Positions 16,052-25,108 are shown, counted from the stretch's first letter. The stretch: DNA of 64,000 nt from Paenibacillus camelliae (GCF_023715345.1 NZ_JAMBNY010000004.1:62001-126000); one strand, 5' to 3'. A program made the numbers and translations. Notes: generated by a model not told the origin, from the letters alone.

Positions 16052-16810
16052 ATGAGCACCTTTAACTATAAAGCATTTTATGACAGGGTTGGAAAACAGA
16101 ACGGCTGGGATTTTAGTAAAGTCCAATGTACAGTCGAAGGAGAGATGCCTAACCTTTATCATCTTGCAGCCCAGCATTCTCCTAAGAAAAAGCTGTTATT
16201 AGATATCGGGACCGGTGGCGGAGAGCAGGTATTAGAGCATTGTCGAGCATTTCAATTAGTGGTCGGGATTGACAGTTCATATGAAATGATTCATGCTGCC
16301 AATACAAATTTGAAGGCCAGTGAACATAGTAATTTTCGTTTCTTTCAAATGGATTGCACAGATTTAAAGTTTCCAGACCATATGTTTGACATGGTGTCTT
16401 GTAGACAGGCTCCTTTTGATCCCAATGAAGTTTCGAGAGTATTAGCACCTAGTGGTCTGTTTATAACGCAGCAGGTCAGCGAGCATGATAAATATAATTT
16501 GAAACAAGCGTTTAACCGTGGACAATCTTATGGTGAAGCGAATGGAGCACAGCAGAAAGTGTTTGTTCATCAACTTCAAGAAGCTGGGTTTATTAATATT
16601 GAGGTTCATGAATATGATGTAACGGAGTATTACCACTCAGCTGAAGACTTAATTTTCTTGTTGAAGCACACTCCTATCATTCCATCCTTTGGGATTGAAG
16701 AGCAAGATTTCGATATTTTTGAAAAATTCATTGCTGATAATCAACATTCTAAAGGAATAAAAACGAATTCAAAAAGATACATAATAACAGCTTATAAACG
16801 TGGGCAGTAG
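16052..16810 (+). CDS. Class I SAM-dependent methyltransferase
   Basis: 252 residues. Motif I LLLDIGTGGGEQVLE is at about 48-62, followed by GIDSSYEMIHAA and the post-motif FDMVSCRQAPFDPNEVSRVLAPSG. The triple-Gly motif and CRQAPF identify a small subfamily of methyltransferases often annotated as generic or rRNA-like. AGGGAGA precedes ATG 16052. First gene after hairpin D. Confidence 0.86.
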   Translation: MSTFNYKAFYDRVGKQNGWDFSKVQCTVEGEMPNLYHLAAQHSPKKKLLLDIGTGGGEQVLEHCRAFQLVVGIDSSYEMIHAANTNLKASEHSNFRFFQMDCTDLKFPDHMFDMVSCRQAPFDPNEVSRVLAPSGLFITQQVSEHDKYNLKQAFNRGQSYGEANGAQQKVFVHQLQEAGFINIEVHEYDVTEYYHSAEDLIFLLKHTPIIPSFGIEEQDFDIFEKFIADNQHSKGIKTNSKRYIITAYKRGQ

Positions 16811-16864
16811 GCGATAAAAATTATATGTATTCACAGAAAACGTGGAGAATGGAGGTTAAATGAA

Positions 16865-17059
16865 ATGGAAGCTGTTATCATGTATTCGGCTTTAATATTT
16901 ATGCCTATCTATGCCATGGTGTTTATTGCATCCCTCTTTAATCTATTGAAAAAATTAAAGGCAGGAAAGGAATTTCAAGGTGTTGAAGTTGTTTGCGGAA
17001 TTAGCTTTGCCCTTATGATGTGGACGCTGAGTGGCACGATTTTGCTCGGTGCAGGTTAA
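16865..17059 (+). CDS. Small two-helix membrane protein (64 aa)
   Basis: 64 residues with hydrophobic segments at about 5-26 and 42-62 joined by a basic loop KKLKAGKEF. GGAGG upstream at 16850-16854 serves ATG 16865. Last gene before leader C. Function unknown. Confidence 0.65.
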   Translation: MEAVIMYSALIFMPIYAMVFIASLFNLLKKLKAGKEFQGVEVVCGISFALMMWTLSGTILLGAG

Positions 17060-17086
17060 ATTATTGATTAAGAAAATAAGCAAAGA

Positions 17087-17185
17087 CTGTCACAAATAGA
17101 AAAATAATGTATAATAATGGAATAAGCGTACTAATGCAAACGACGACCGAGCCTAAGATAAAGCTATCTGAGGCTCGGTCGTTTT
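17087..17185 (+). promoter_or_regulatory. Promoter and attenuator-like leader C
   Basis: CTGTCA (17087-17092), 17 nt, TATAAT (17110-17115, in TGTATAATAATGG) form a good sigma-A promoter. Transcription would start near 17122 and at once enter a hairpin. Stem 17144-17154 (CGACCGAGCCT) pairs with 17171-17181; inside it AGATA 17156-17160 pairs with TATCT 17165-17169 around AAGC. TTTT 17182-17185 follows. The leader has no room for a uORF or aptamer 5' of the hairpin. The rest of the gap to 17312 holds nothing recognisable. Confidence 0.7.
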
Positions 17186-17311
17186 CATAGGCTTAGGGAG
17201 TGATGACAATAAACAAAATCGGGCTATCTCCAAAAAGGAAAGAAGAGAAATATGAGTATTTGTCTTAAGAAGTAAATAATAGCTTAATTATATATACAAA
17301 AAGGAGAATGC

Positions 17312-18091
17312 ATGATGTACAGCTCATACGGGGAACTTTGCACAGAAGTTTATGACCTTAGCAAACCGATAAACCCAACATCTAGCGATGTAAAGTACTA
17401 TATAGAGCGACTTTCACATGTTAAAGGGAAGGTGCTTGAAGTAGGTTGTGGGTCAGGTAGGGTCCTGATTCCATTACTGCAAGCAGGAATTGCAGTTGAT
17501 GGTTTAGATCATTCAATACCAATGCTGGAATCCTGTCGCAGCAGGTGCAAAGAATTGAATCTTTCACCCCACTTAATTGAAGGTGAGATGCACGATTTTA
17601 ATATAACTAGTCAATATGATTCCATTATCATTCCAGGCGGAACGTTCCAATTAATAGAAGGCCGAGAGCAAGCGATGAGAATACTTCAACATCTTCACGC
17701 ATGCTTGTCACCTGGAGGTAGCTTAATTATGGACCTCTTCATCCCAAGTGACTTTAATACAGACATGACGATTACGAAAACGTATGAAACGTCCAATCAA
17801 GAGGTTATTGTGTTAGAGGACAAACGTATTGAATGTAACATACTAGAGCAGAAGATGGTGTCCTTATTAAAGTATGAGAAATGGAGAGATGGATCGCTAA
17901 TAAAATCTGAGCTGCAGCGTTTACCACTAAGCTGGTACGGTCGCTATGAGTTCGAATTCATGCTAAAAGAGTTAGGCTATCAAGAGGTTACAATCTCTGC
18001 TGATTATTGCTACAAGAATAGCCCTACAGTAGCTGGACAGATGATGACATATGAAGCCATTAAGGCAGTTGATGTTAATGAGTCAAGCTAA
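17312..18091 (+). CDS. Class I SAM-dependent methyltransferase
   Basis: 259 residues. Motif I VLEVGCGSGRVLIPL is near 46-60 and the acidic loop is GLDHSIPML. The opening YGELCTEVYDLSKPI and the post-motif IIPGGTFQLI identify the group related to YjhP/ubiE-like enzymes. AAGGAG precedes ATG 17312 (a second ATG follows directly). First gene of the run governed by leader C, which continues through tmrB and many small genes. Confidence 0.87.
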   Translation: MMYSSYGELCTEVYDLSKPINPTSSDVKYYIERLSHVKGKVLEVGCGSGRVLIPLLQAGIAVDGLDHSIPMLESCRSRCKELNLSPHLIEGEMHDFNITSQYDSIIIPGGTFQLIEGREQAMRILQHLHACLSPGGSLIMDLFIPSDFNTDMTITKTYETSNQEVIVLEDKRIECNILEQKMVSLLKYEKWRDGSLIKSELQRLPLSWYGRYEFEFMLKELGYQEVTISADYCYKNSPTVAGQMMTYEAIKAVDVNESS

Positions 18092-18205
18092 ATTTTTATT
18101 GATTGTAATTAAATAGATGAGAACAATTTGATAGATAGTAAGTAGTCGATAGGACGCTATTATTCAGCTAATGTTATACAAATAATACAGCAGGATGTGA
18201 TACTA

Positions 18206-18796
18206 TTGATCATTTGGATTAACGGTGCTTTTGGAGCGGGAAAGACAACGACTTGCTTCGAGTTAAGCAGAAGGCTGCCGAATTCATTTATATACGACCC
18301 GGAGAATGTAGGATATTTTATTAGAAAAAATGCTCCTAAATCAATATTAAAGGGTGATTTTCAGGATCATACAATATGGCGTGAGATGAACTACTCCATG
18401 CTTCAGACGATATGCAATGATTATGACGGAATAATTATCGTTCCTATGACCATTGTTAATCCTAAGTATTTTGATGAAATCATCACAAAGCTGCGGTCAA
18501 ACGGAGTAGAGGTTAAGCACTTCGCTCTTCTAGCAAGCCGCGAAACGTTATTAAAGCGTCTACGGAGCAGAGGAGATCATAAAAATACATGGCCAGCGAG
18601 GCAAATTGACAGATGTATGGCTAGCTTATCGCAGGAATTATTCGAGCAGCATATCCAGACAGACAACTTAACTACAGAACAAATTATCGAGCTAATAGCA
18701 GAAGCCTGCAATATTGAGCTACAGCCAGATCATAGAAGCGCTGTAAAGAAGAAAATCGATCGTTGGATGAATCAATTAAAACATATAAGAATCTAG
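18206..18796 (+). CDS. tmrB: Tunicamycin resistance protein TmrB-like ATP-binding protein
   Basis: 196 residues. From the opening MIIWINGAFGAGKTT (Walker A GAFGAGKT at 7-14) through IIIVPMTIVNPKYFDEII, HFALLASRETLLKRLRSR and the closing KLKHIRI-like tail (QLKHIRI), it follows Bacillus subtilis TmrB, which binds tunicamycin and ATP at the membrane. TTG 18206 restores the TmrB N-terminus and is 6 nt after AGGATGTG; GTG 18197 is the alternative. The C-terminal amphipathic helix used for membrane attachment in TmrB is present (VKKKIDRWMNQLKHIRI). Confidence 0.9.
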   Translation: MIIWINGAFGAGKTTTCFELSRRLPNSFIYDPENVGYFIRKNAPKSILKGDFQDHTIWREMNYSMLQTICNDYDGIIIVPMTIVNPKYFDEIITKLRSNGVEVKHFALLASRETLLKRLRSRGDHKNTWPARQIDRCMASLSQELFEQHIQTDNLTTEQIIELIAEACNIELQPDHRSAVKKKIDRWMNQLKHIRI

Positions 18797-18849
18797 TATC
18801 AAAAGAGCAAGCATAATAAGTAAATTAGACTGAATGGGTGTGATCTAGT

Positions 18850-19368
18850 ATGCCAGAGATGTCATTACAAACATTAATCTGGTTGTTCATTGTGATCTTT
18901 TTACTTCATGATTTAGAGGAAATCATATGGGTTGAATCTTGGATTAAGAAAAACAAACAACATGTGATGAATGTGGTACCCACTTCAATAAAGCGTAGAT
19001 TAGATAAGATGCTTACTATTACAAGCGGTCAATTTGCACTTGCTGTTTTACTTGAATTTATTATCTTCATTCCATTTACTTATCTCGCTGCGGAGAAAGG
19101 AGTTTATCTGATCTACCTATCAATGAACACTATCTTTTTACTGCACGTATTCACTCATGTAGGTCAATCCCTGTATCTAAGAATGTATACACCAGGGGTA
19201 GTTAGTGCAGTGATTTTTGTTCTTCCGTATACTTTGTATGTACTACATAGTTTACTTGCAAAGGAATTAGTAACATGGGAAGAAATCTTGTTAAGTATTC
19301 CGATTGGACTATTGATAATACCAATCGTATTAGTTGGTCATGAGCTTGGAAAGAAATTGGTGAGGTAG
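18850..19368 (+). CDS. HXXEE domain membrane protein
   Basis: 172 residues with about five hydrophobic helices and the defining HDLEE at residues 20-24. The conserved second histidine region is in LLHVFTHVGQSL. HXXEE proteins are integral membrane proteins of unknown activity, suspected metal-dependent enzymes because of the His/Glu motif within the membrane. TGGGTGTGAT precedes ATG 18850. It lies between tmrB and a small membrane gene. Confidence 0.84.
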   Translation: MPEMSLQTLIWLFIVIFLLHDLEEIIWVESWIKKNKQHVMNVVPTSIKRRLDKMLTITSGQFALAVLLEFIIFIPFTYLAAEKGVYLIYLSMNTIFLLHVFTHVGQSLYLRMYTPGVVSAVIFVLPYTLYVLHSLLAKELVTWEEILLSIPIGLLIIPIVLVGHELGKKLVR

Positions 19369-19382
19369 GAGGTATTTATACT

Positions 19383-19661
19383 ATGAAAAGGGGTTTGCGT
19401 TTCACAATTGAAGCTATCATCGTAGCTATAGTGACACTATCTATTTTTTACATCTGGCCAATCGTGCAGGGAATGTTACTTACTAACAATCATGTTCCTG
19501 ACGTTGTAGCTAATTATGAATCCGTTGATCACCTACAATCTAGCGTTTCTTTTGGAACAATCAATCATACGGGCTGGGGATTTAGGTTTATATGTTCAAT
19601 TCTAGCTGCAGCAGCTTATTATGGTTTACGATACGGTCTTGTATCTATGAAACAGAAGTGA
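19383..19661 (+). CDS. Small two-helix membrane protein, paralogue of the gene at 57332
   Basis: 92 residues, helices at about 9-30 and 66-85 with an extracytoplasmic loop between. The opening (IEAIIVAIVTLSIFYIWPIVQG) and closing (AAAYYGLRYGL) match the protein at 57332 in order and spacing. AGGAGG 12 nt upstream. Function unknown; presence of two copies argues for a conserved accessory role. Confidence 0.74.
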   Translation: MKRGLRFTIEAIIVAIVTLSIFYIWPIVQGMLLTNNHVPDVVANYESVDHLQSSVSFGTINHTGWGFRFICSILAAAAYYGLRYGLVSMKQK

Positions 19662-19695
19662 TTCTTAATCTACAAAGCAGCTAGGAGGAAAGAAT

Positions 19696-20223
19696 GTGAT
19701 TAAAGATAAAATAATAGAAATATTAGATCGCCTGCCAGAGGAAGAACAGCAGCACGTATTAGATTATGCAGCGCTTATTGAGCGAAGGTATCAATTTAAT
19801 TGGAACTTATTTGGCAAGGGCGTAAAAATAACCGATGTATTCGAAGAACCAGAGAAAATTATAGCGCTATGGGAGTATAAGTTTTCAAGCCATCTTAGTG
19901 AAGAGACTAAAAAAAGTATTTATTATGATCAGTTTAAGTGGCATATCTTTAGTTATGAAAAAGTGCATAGCCTAACAAAAGACGAAGCTAGAAGTGCATT
20001 TAATGAAATACGAAAAGATGAACTCTATCTCATGTATGAGGGCCGTCCATTTATAACGCGGTTAAGCAATGCTAAGGATGTGGTCGCTTTGGACTTTGAT
20101 AGCGAACAGGATGTATATATTTTTGACACAAGCTGTACATGGACCTATGTCCATACGCATGAATCCTATTGCGGGCCGTATTTTACTTCTGTATCCATGA
20201 TATCAAATGAAGGAGAGGGGTAA
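19696..20223 (+). CDS. DUF4275 family protein
   Basis: 175 residues. The N-terminal helix pair (IIEILDRLPEEEQQHVLDYAA) resembles the DUF2281-type antitoxin helix. The remainder, with WEYKFSSHLS, FKWHIFSYEKV and DVYIFDTSCTWTYVHTHE, matches DUF4275 proteins of Bacilli. Function unknown. GTG start after AGGAGGAAAG. Two bases separate it from the following Nudix gene. Confidence 0.74.
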   Translation: MIKDKIIEILDRLPEEEQQHVLDYAALIERRYQFNWNLFGKGVKITDVFEEPEKIIALWEYKFSSHLSEETKKSIYYDQFKWHIFSYEKVHSLTKDEARSAFNEIRKDELYLMYEGRPFITRLSNAKDVVALDFDSEQDVYIFDTSCTWTYVHTHESYCGPYFTSVSMISNEGEG

Positions 20224-20225
20224 CG

Positions 20226-20657
20226 ATGGAAAAGGGTCAGGATGCTTCAGGCATTATACTAATTGATCAACTCAACAGAGTATTGCTAGTTCATCAAACC
20301 TATGGAAGGAAGGTATGGTCCATACCAGGAGGAATGGTGGAGCCAGGAGAAAGTGCTTGGCAAGCAGCAGAAAGGGAGCTGAAGGAAGAGGCGAATATTG
20401 CTGCTGAAGCGATAGAACTAGCGGGGGTATATTTTCAGCCGCATAGAAACAGATATATTTATACGTTTAAAGCCTTTAAGTATGTGGGTGATATTCAGGT
20501 TGACCATATGGAGATTGATGAACATGGTTTTTTTGATATCGATTCTTTACCTAGGCCTATATCGAGCTTTACAGCACAACGCTTAAGAGATGCGGTCACG
20601 AGCACTAAAGCAATATTTAAGGAAGAAGATCGAGCCACCTATCATATTCTAGAGTAA
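20226..20657 (+). CDS. Nudix hydrolase (MutT-like)
   Basis: 143 residues; the Nudix box GGMVEPGE...AERELKEEANI lies at about 36-58. A C-terminal block FFDIDSLPRPISSFTAQRLRDA is shared with the Nudix gene at 25955, so the two are paralogues. Probable cytoplasmic nucleotide-derivative hydrolase. AGGAGAGGGG precedes ATG 20226. Confidence 0.87.
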   Translation: MEKGQDASGIILIDQLNRVLLVHQTYGRKVWSIPGGMVEPGESAWQAAERELKEEANIAAEAIELAGVYFQPHRNRYIYTFKAFKYVGDIQVDHMEIDEHGFFDIDSLPRPISSFTAQRLRDAVTSTKAIFKEEDRATYHILE

Positions 20658-20708
20658 GTGTGGCTAAGGTTCTTGCTCTAATTCAATGAACAACAGGAGG
20701 GAACGTTA

Positions 20709-20906
20709 CTGAGAAGGCTAGCTACAGTGATTAATGTGCTGTTTTATTTAATTAGTTGCGTCGCGCTCATTATATTTAGTTTCTATGCTAGTGATGTACT
20801 TAGTCCGTTACAATTGGGGAACTTTATGGTGTACTCCGGCTATTTTTTTTTCTTGTTCATGCTTATTACCTATATCAGATTCAAGCTGAGATCTAAGAAG
20901 AAGTAA
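20709..20906 (+). CDS. Small two-helix membrane protein with probable CTG start
   Basis: The frame from CTG 20709 to TAA 20906 encodes 65 residues: a basic RRLATV start, helix VLFYLISCVALIIFSFY, helix GNFMVYSGYFFFLFMLITYI and a basic tail RFKLRSKKK. AGGAGG (20695-20700) is 8 nt before CTG, while the next usable codon (GTG 20727) has no ribosome site. Either a rare CTG start or a decayed ATG is implied. Confidence 0.6.
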   Translation: MRRLATVINVLFYLISCVALIIFSFYASDVLSPLQLGNFMVYSGYFFFLFMLITYIRFKLRSKKK

Positions 20907-20925
20907 TTAAGGAATGGAGATCGTG

Positions 20926-21762
20926 ATGAATGTGAATGCAACAAAAGAACATATTTTACGTTTGTTTAGAGAGGCTGGTCTAGGAGAGTACGAGAAGGAA
21001 TTTGAACAGTATATAACACCTTCTATTAGAATGGAGACCATGCAAGCATCGGATGAGGAAATAATGGTCGGTGAAACAAAAATAGGTGGAAACCCAGATT
21101 TACCACCTGATTATACGTGGCCTAGGTGGAAAACGTACCCGATGTCTTTTATCGCTCAAATTAATTTAGCCTCACTGAGTAAAGAGGTTTTGCAGCATTA
21201 CGATATCCCTAGTAAGGGAATATTATCATTTTTCTATACCGCTCATCCTGATGCGATGTATGGGAATAAGTGTGAGCTGTTTTATAGGAGCAAGGACACG
21301 GCTAAAGTATTCTACTTTGACGATCAGCAGACGCTTACTAGAACAGCTGCACCCTTTGAGCAGCATGAGGAGTTTTGGTTTAAGCCATGTAAGGTCAAGT
21401 ACATTGTTGATTGGACTATTCCTGGCTCCGAGACATATGAGATCAGTAAGGGGTTAGGTATGGGCTGGAACCACAACAGAGAAGTGTTCGATAAATACTG
21501 CTTTGTTTTCCAATCTCGTTTTATTGATAAATTTCATAATCGTAGTCAATGGCATGAACCTATACATAGATTTTTAGGAAATCATGATCCTGTCCAATCA
21601 GGCTATGTAGATGGCGATCATAATCTACTATTACAGATCGATTCTGATAACCTTGTAGGCACGATGTGGGGAGACACGGGGAGAATATACTTTTTCGGCT
21701 GTATCGAGAAGCTTAAGCGGATAAATGTAGCTGATGCTTATGCTGTAATGGAGTGTACTTAG
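20926..21762 (+). CDS. YwqG family protein (DUF1963)
   Basis: 278 residues. The DUF1963 features are KIGGNPDLPPDYTWP (about 48-62), FIAQINLASL and, near the end, LLLQIDSDNLVGTMWGDTGRIYFFGC. Family members fold as a two-domain beta sandwich; the function of YwqG is unknown. ATG 20926 follows GGAGA by 5 nt; ATG 20914 has no spacing for its ribosome site. A common partner of resistance-type genes in Bacilli. Confidence 0.86.
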   Translation: MNVNATKEHILRLFREAGLGEYEKEFEQYITPSIRMETMQASDEEIMVGETKIGGNPDLPPDYTWPRWKTYPMSFIAQINLASLSKEVLQHYDIPSKGILSFFYTAHPDAMYGNKCELFYRSKDTAKVFYFDDQQTLTRTAAPFEQHEEFWFKPCKVKYIVDWTIPGSETYEISKGLGMGWNHNREVFDKYCFVFQSRFIDKFHNRSQWHEPIHRFLGNHDPVQSGYVDGDHNLLLQIDSDNLVGTMWGDTGRIYFFGCIEKLKRINVADAYAVMECT

Positions 21763-21814
21763 TAGTTTTTTGAGTTTAAAGTTCAGATGATATTGTTATA
21801 AGGGGTTATGCAGC

Positions 21815-22273
21815 TTGAATAAAAGATATGAAATAAAAGCGCCGCGATCTAACTATATTCAAATGTTCGGACTTCTCGTTATATTGACTAGTCATACATT
21901 GGTGACTTTATATGCATCAAGTAAAGAAGCTAACTTATTGTATACATTAAAGTGGGTGATAATGTCCCTCATTGTAGTCATCATCATCACCCAAATATAC
22001 TTACTTCTTCGTTTTGGCAGGGAAATCTCCATTACGCCTGAGCGTATTATAACGAAGCAAAGTGATATTGCTGTTACAGAGATTGAAAAGATCATTATAC
22101 AGGGGTATTTCATAGAGAGCGTAGGCATTAAAAGAATTGGAAGAAAGCTGATACAGACGGACTTACACTTTAGGTTTAAAGAGGATGAAGAAAAGCATAT
22201 AGAGGAATTAAAGAAATGGGCTGAGCTACATGGAATCCCCGTCGTACGAGGTAGAATTATAAAGTGGCTATAA
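21815..22273 (+). CDS. Hypothetical membrane protein with PH-like cytoplasmic domain
   Basis: 152 residues starting at TTG 21815. Two hydrophobic helices (15-33, 43-64) are followed by REISITPERIITKQSDIAVTEIEKIIIQGYF, a bPH/YdbT-like strand pattern. AGGGG about 10 nt upstream. No specific family; probably an inner-membrane accessory protein. Confidence 0.68.
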   Translation: MNKRYEIKAPRSNYIQMFGLLVILTSHTLVTLYASSKEANLLYTLKWVIMSLIVVIIITQIYLLLRFGREISITPERIITKQSDIAVTEIEKIIIQGYFIESVGIKRIGRKLIQTDLHFRFKEDEEKHIEELKKWAELHGIPVVRGRIIKWL

Positions 22274-22319
22274 AGAGGTGTTATTGCTTTAAAAGCAGTA
22301 GAGAGGATGGATAACGATA

Positions 22320-22595
22320 ATGACGAGCAGTAAGAGCATGCAGAGATGGAAGAAGATCAAGAAACAAGGACTGTTTCGATTTATAGTTGTTTATGGAATT
22401 CTATTGTTTGGTATCGTTGCAACGATTATTGCATTTTTTGTTGATAGAGTTTGGATATACGGGCTCGACTATTCCAATTATTTTACTGAGGGTTGGGGAC
22501 GAACAGTATTCGAAACCTATATTAAATGGAGTATCATAGGAATCATTTGGTCCTTGTGGATGTGGTTTCTCTATGTCAAACGGTTAGGTAAGTAG
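22320..22595 (+). CDS. Small two-helix membrane protein (91 aa)
   Basis: 91 residues, basic N-terminus (SMQRWKKIKKQG), helix at about 20-40, an extracytoplasmic aromatic loop (WIYGLDYSNYFTEGWGR) and helix at 67-85. GAGAGG upstream of ATG 22320. Family not recognised. Confidence 0.68.
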   Translation: MTSSKSMQRWKKIKKQGLFRFIVVYGILLFGIVATIIAFFVDRVWIYGLDYSNYFTEGWGRTVFETYIKWSIIGIIWSLWMWFLYVKRLGK

Positions 22596-22630
22596 TTCAT
22601 TATAACAGCCCTATGAAGGGAGATATATTG

Positions 22631-23299
22631 ATGCTCTCACTAGTTCTTAGAACACTACTCTACGATGCGCCACAAGTGATATTTAGTGATGCTGAGATTA
22701 AGGAATACGAGAAGATAAATTCAACGATAAAAAATGGTGAGCTGCTAACCCTTGACCACCATATCTCAAAGTATCGGTTATTATTATATCTGTCGCAGCA
22801 TCACAATTATTTATTTCATGGCTCCAATCATCCTTCTATCGATGAATTCGAGCCGAGGGAACAGACCTTATATAATAATAAATTAACTAAAGCTGTGTTT
22901 GCATCGTCAGAGCCGATGTGGTCTATATTTTATGCGGTGTTTGATCGGAGTAAATTAGTAGGGAGCTTTCGCAACGGATGTCTTGTATATAAAAATAAAA
23001 AGTATCATTTTTATTCACTTAATGAATCTACAAAAAACAACGACCCATGGACGGAAGGAGTCATTTATCTTCTACCTAGAGATACCTTTGTGCAGCCAGA
23101 TCAGAAAAAACTGCACTTCGACGAATGGATTTGTCATGACTACGTTAAGCCATTAGGTAAGATTAAGGTTAATGCAAGTGATTTTATATATAAGAATAAA
23201 GTTGCAACTCATCAAGCTCACGAATCACTCATTAAAACCTGGCTGCTCTATAAACGCAGAACGAGGAATAAGAAACAAGGTGATCGTTATGATGAATGA
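22631..23299 (+). CDS. Uncharacterised protein with an ADP-ribosyltransferase-like opening
   Basis: 222 residues. YLFHGSNHPSIDEFEPR followed by KAVFASSEPMWSIFYAV resembles the first strands of small ART-fold proteins (HGS/HGT motif plus the F-A-S/T region), as in Arr-type enzymes. I do not see a convincing catalytic Glu/Asp motif, so activity is uncertain. ATG 22631 follows GAAGGGAG by 8 nt; the frame is open to ATG 22613. Confidence 0.6.
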   Translation: MLSLVLRTLLYDAPQVIFSDAEIKEYEKINSTIKNGELLTLDHHISKYRLLLYLSQHHNYLFHGSNHPSIDEFEPREQTLYNNKLTKAVFASSEPMWSIFYAVFDRSKLVGSFRNGCLVYKNKKYHFYSLNESTKNNDPWTEGVIYLLPRDTFVQPDQKKLHFDEWICHDYVKPLGKIKVNASDFIYKNKVATHQAHESLIKTWLLYKRRTRNKKQGDRYDE

Positions 23300-23360
23300 T
23301 CAATTACTTAATTCGTTATATGGATAAAAATTTATGTAGCTCTTACATACGGAGGTTAAT

Positions 23361-23978
23361 ATGCATTCAATCCTTGAACCATACGCTCTCAATTTTAGCT
23401 CTTCCAATCATCTTGCACAGAACGTAGAGTCATTTTTCGCAGCACATAACGATCCGGAAACATGGAAGCATACGTTAAAGGTTGCGACTGAAGCTAAGCG
23501 GGTTGCTGAACACTACGGAGTGGATTCTTCTAAGGCCGAGCAAGCAGCGCTTCTGCACGATATTAGTAATGCGGTACCTGTTCGAGAAATGCTTTCGATC
23601 GCCCAAGCATTGTCGATCGACATCATGGAAGAGGAATATCAGTATGCTCGCATCGTTCACCAAAAGCTATCTAAAGCTATGGCGGAACAACTATTTAACA
23701 TTAAGGATCAAGAAATACTTGATGCGATTGAATGTCATACAACCTTGAAGTCAGGCTCACATCTACTCGATAAAGTGCTATTTATATCAGATAAAATATC
23801 TTGGGATGGTGAGCATCAATATCTACTGGATATTCGGGAAGAAGTATATAATGGCAATCTCGATGCAGGAATCATCATTTACTTAAATCATATTTGGGAG
23901 CAAAGATCAAAACTGAAATTAGTACATCCATGGTTAATAGCAGCTAGGGAACAGCTTCTGAGCAAGTTAAATTCATAA
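23361..23978 (+). CDS. HD-domain hydrolase, YqeK-like
   Basis: 205 residues. An HD signature runs from HTLKVATEAKRVAEHYGVD through AALLHDISNAVP (HD pair at about 67-68) to AIECHTTLKSG and ISDKIS. This matches the YqeK group, which hydrolyses diadenosine tetraphosphate symmetrically with iron. A housekeeping yqeK would sit next to nadD, which is absent here, so this is a paralogue of uncertain substrate. CGGAGG precedes ATG 23361. Confidence 0.8.
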   Translation: MHSILEPYALNFSSSNHLAQNVESFFAAHNDPETWKHTLKVATEAKRVAEHYGVDSSKAEQAALLHDISNAVPVREMLSIAQALSIDIMEEEYQYARIVHQKLSKAMAEQLFNIKDQEILDAIECHTTLKSGSHLLDKVLFISDKISWDGEHQYLLDIREEVYNGNLDAGIIIYLNHIWEQRSKLKLVHPWLIAAREQLLSKLNS

Positions 23979-24039
23979 GGCGTCTATTGTATGAAGATCA
24001 ATAATAGAAAGATTCTCGGCATGGAGGAAGGGAACTCCT

Positions 24040-24900
24040 ATGAATATCCAGTTGATTCAGTGGATGGAAATTGAGCAAGAAGCGTTGAACTTATTAACAA
24101 CAGCAGTCTATGAGCGAATACCTCTATCGCCAGGGCTTGAAGCTGAGGTAGTACAGCTAAATTTTACACCTATGAGTAACCATAACCAGTCCTTTGTTCT
24201 GAAGATTTGGAATAAACACTCATTGCCTGACGTGGGCAGGCAGTATGAGCTCCTAGCTAACCTGTTCCAACAAGGCATCTCAGTTTCTAAACCATATGGC
24301 TGGGGAGTGAATGAGGATCGTCACTCCGTCTTACTGATGAGCTACGATGGCAAGCCTATGACGAAGCTAGATAAGAGTATGATAAAGAAATTAGCGCAAA
24401 TGCTTGTTGATGTTCATCGTGTGAAGATCTTAGATGCTAGGCTTACTCCTAGCTATGACTTTGTTGATTACTTTTATCCAGGAATAGAGAAGCATGGTGA
24501 TATCTATGAGCAGCTAATGGGCATCTTGAATTCCGTAGAACTCTCACAGCAACACTTCATCCATGGTGATTATAATCTAGGAAATGTACTAGAAGAACAG
24601 GGTCAACTTACAATCATTGACTGGACTAACGGACAGCTAGGAGATCCAAGATATGATATCGCATGGTCTGTATTTTTAATGAAGCTCTATGCTGGCACTC
24701 GCTATGGAGGAATGTACTTTTCAGAATTTGTAAAGCTAACAGACTACTCCTCTGAAGAGCTGGAAGCCTTTGAAGCGATGGCTTGCTTGCGCTGGATCTT
24801 ACTAAGCCGATTAACGGATATCCCAAGAGACCCCAACACATTAAAACGAATAAGAAAACTAATACAAGACAATGGATTAATTCATGAGCAGCTCCTGTAG
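24040..24900 (+). CDS. APH-type phosphotransferase
   Basis: 286 residues. Catalytic loop HGDYNLGN at 175-182 and metal site IDWTNGQLGDP at 193-203 are intact, as in macrolide/aminoglycoside phosphotransferases and homoserine kinase-like proteins. Starts ATG 24040 after GGAGGAAGGG. Last gene before the 25-kb leader. Substrate unknown. The 271-nt gap that follows contains leader 4 and an upstream ACACATC/GATGTGT repeat of unknown role. Confidence 0.86.
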   Translation: MNIQLIQWMEIEQEALNLLTTAVYERIPLSPGLEAEVVQLNFTPMSNHNQSFVLKIWNKHSLPDVGRQYELLANLFQQGISVSKPYGWGVNEDRHSVLLMSYDGKPMTKLDKSMIKKLAQMLVDVHRVKILDARLTPSYDFVDYFYPGIEKHGDIYEQLMGILNSVELSQQHFIHGDYNLGNVLEEQGQLTIIDWTNGQLGDPRYDIAWSVFLMKLYAGTRYGGMYFSEFVKLTDYSSEELEAFEAMACLRWILLSRLTDIPRDPNTLKRIRKLIQDNGLIHEQLL

Positions 24901-25025
24901 ATTGCAACACACATCATGTGAAGAATAACCGTGAGGATGTGTAAGCAATATATGAACCTTCATATTATAGGTAATGTGAATAATGGTGCGGGAAGGATAG
25001 CTAGCAAAATCGAAGAAATCCTTCT

Positions 25026-25108
25026 TTGATTTATATTGATGTGGATGTATAATAATGGTAACACTTCAACAAATGACCCAGCCTAACACTATTTAAGGGC
25101 TGGGTTTT
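25026..25108 (+). promoter_or_regulatory. Promoter and hairpin leader 4
   Basis: TTGATT (25026-25031), 16 nt, TATAAT (25048-25053, within TGTATAATAATGG) is a good promoter. The RNA would start near 25060 and meet a hairpin at once: ACCCAGCC (25076-25083) pairs with GGCTGGGT (25098-25105), followed by TTTT. Outer AAATGA and TCATTT can extend the pairing around the U-run. The stem sequence CCCAGCC recurs at 34651 and 49864. Confidence 0.65.
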
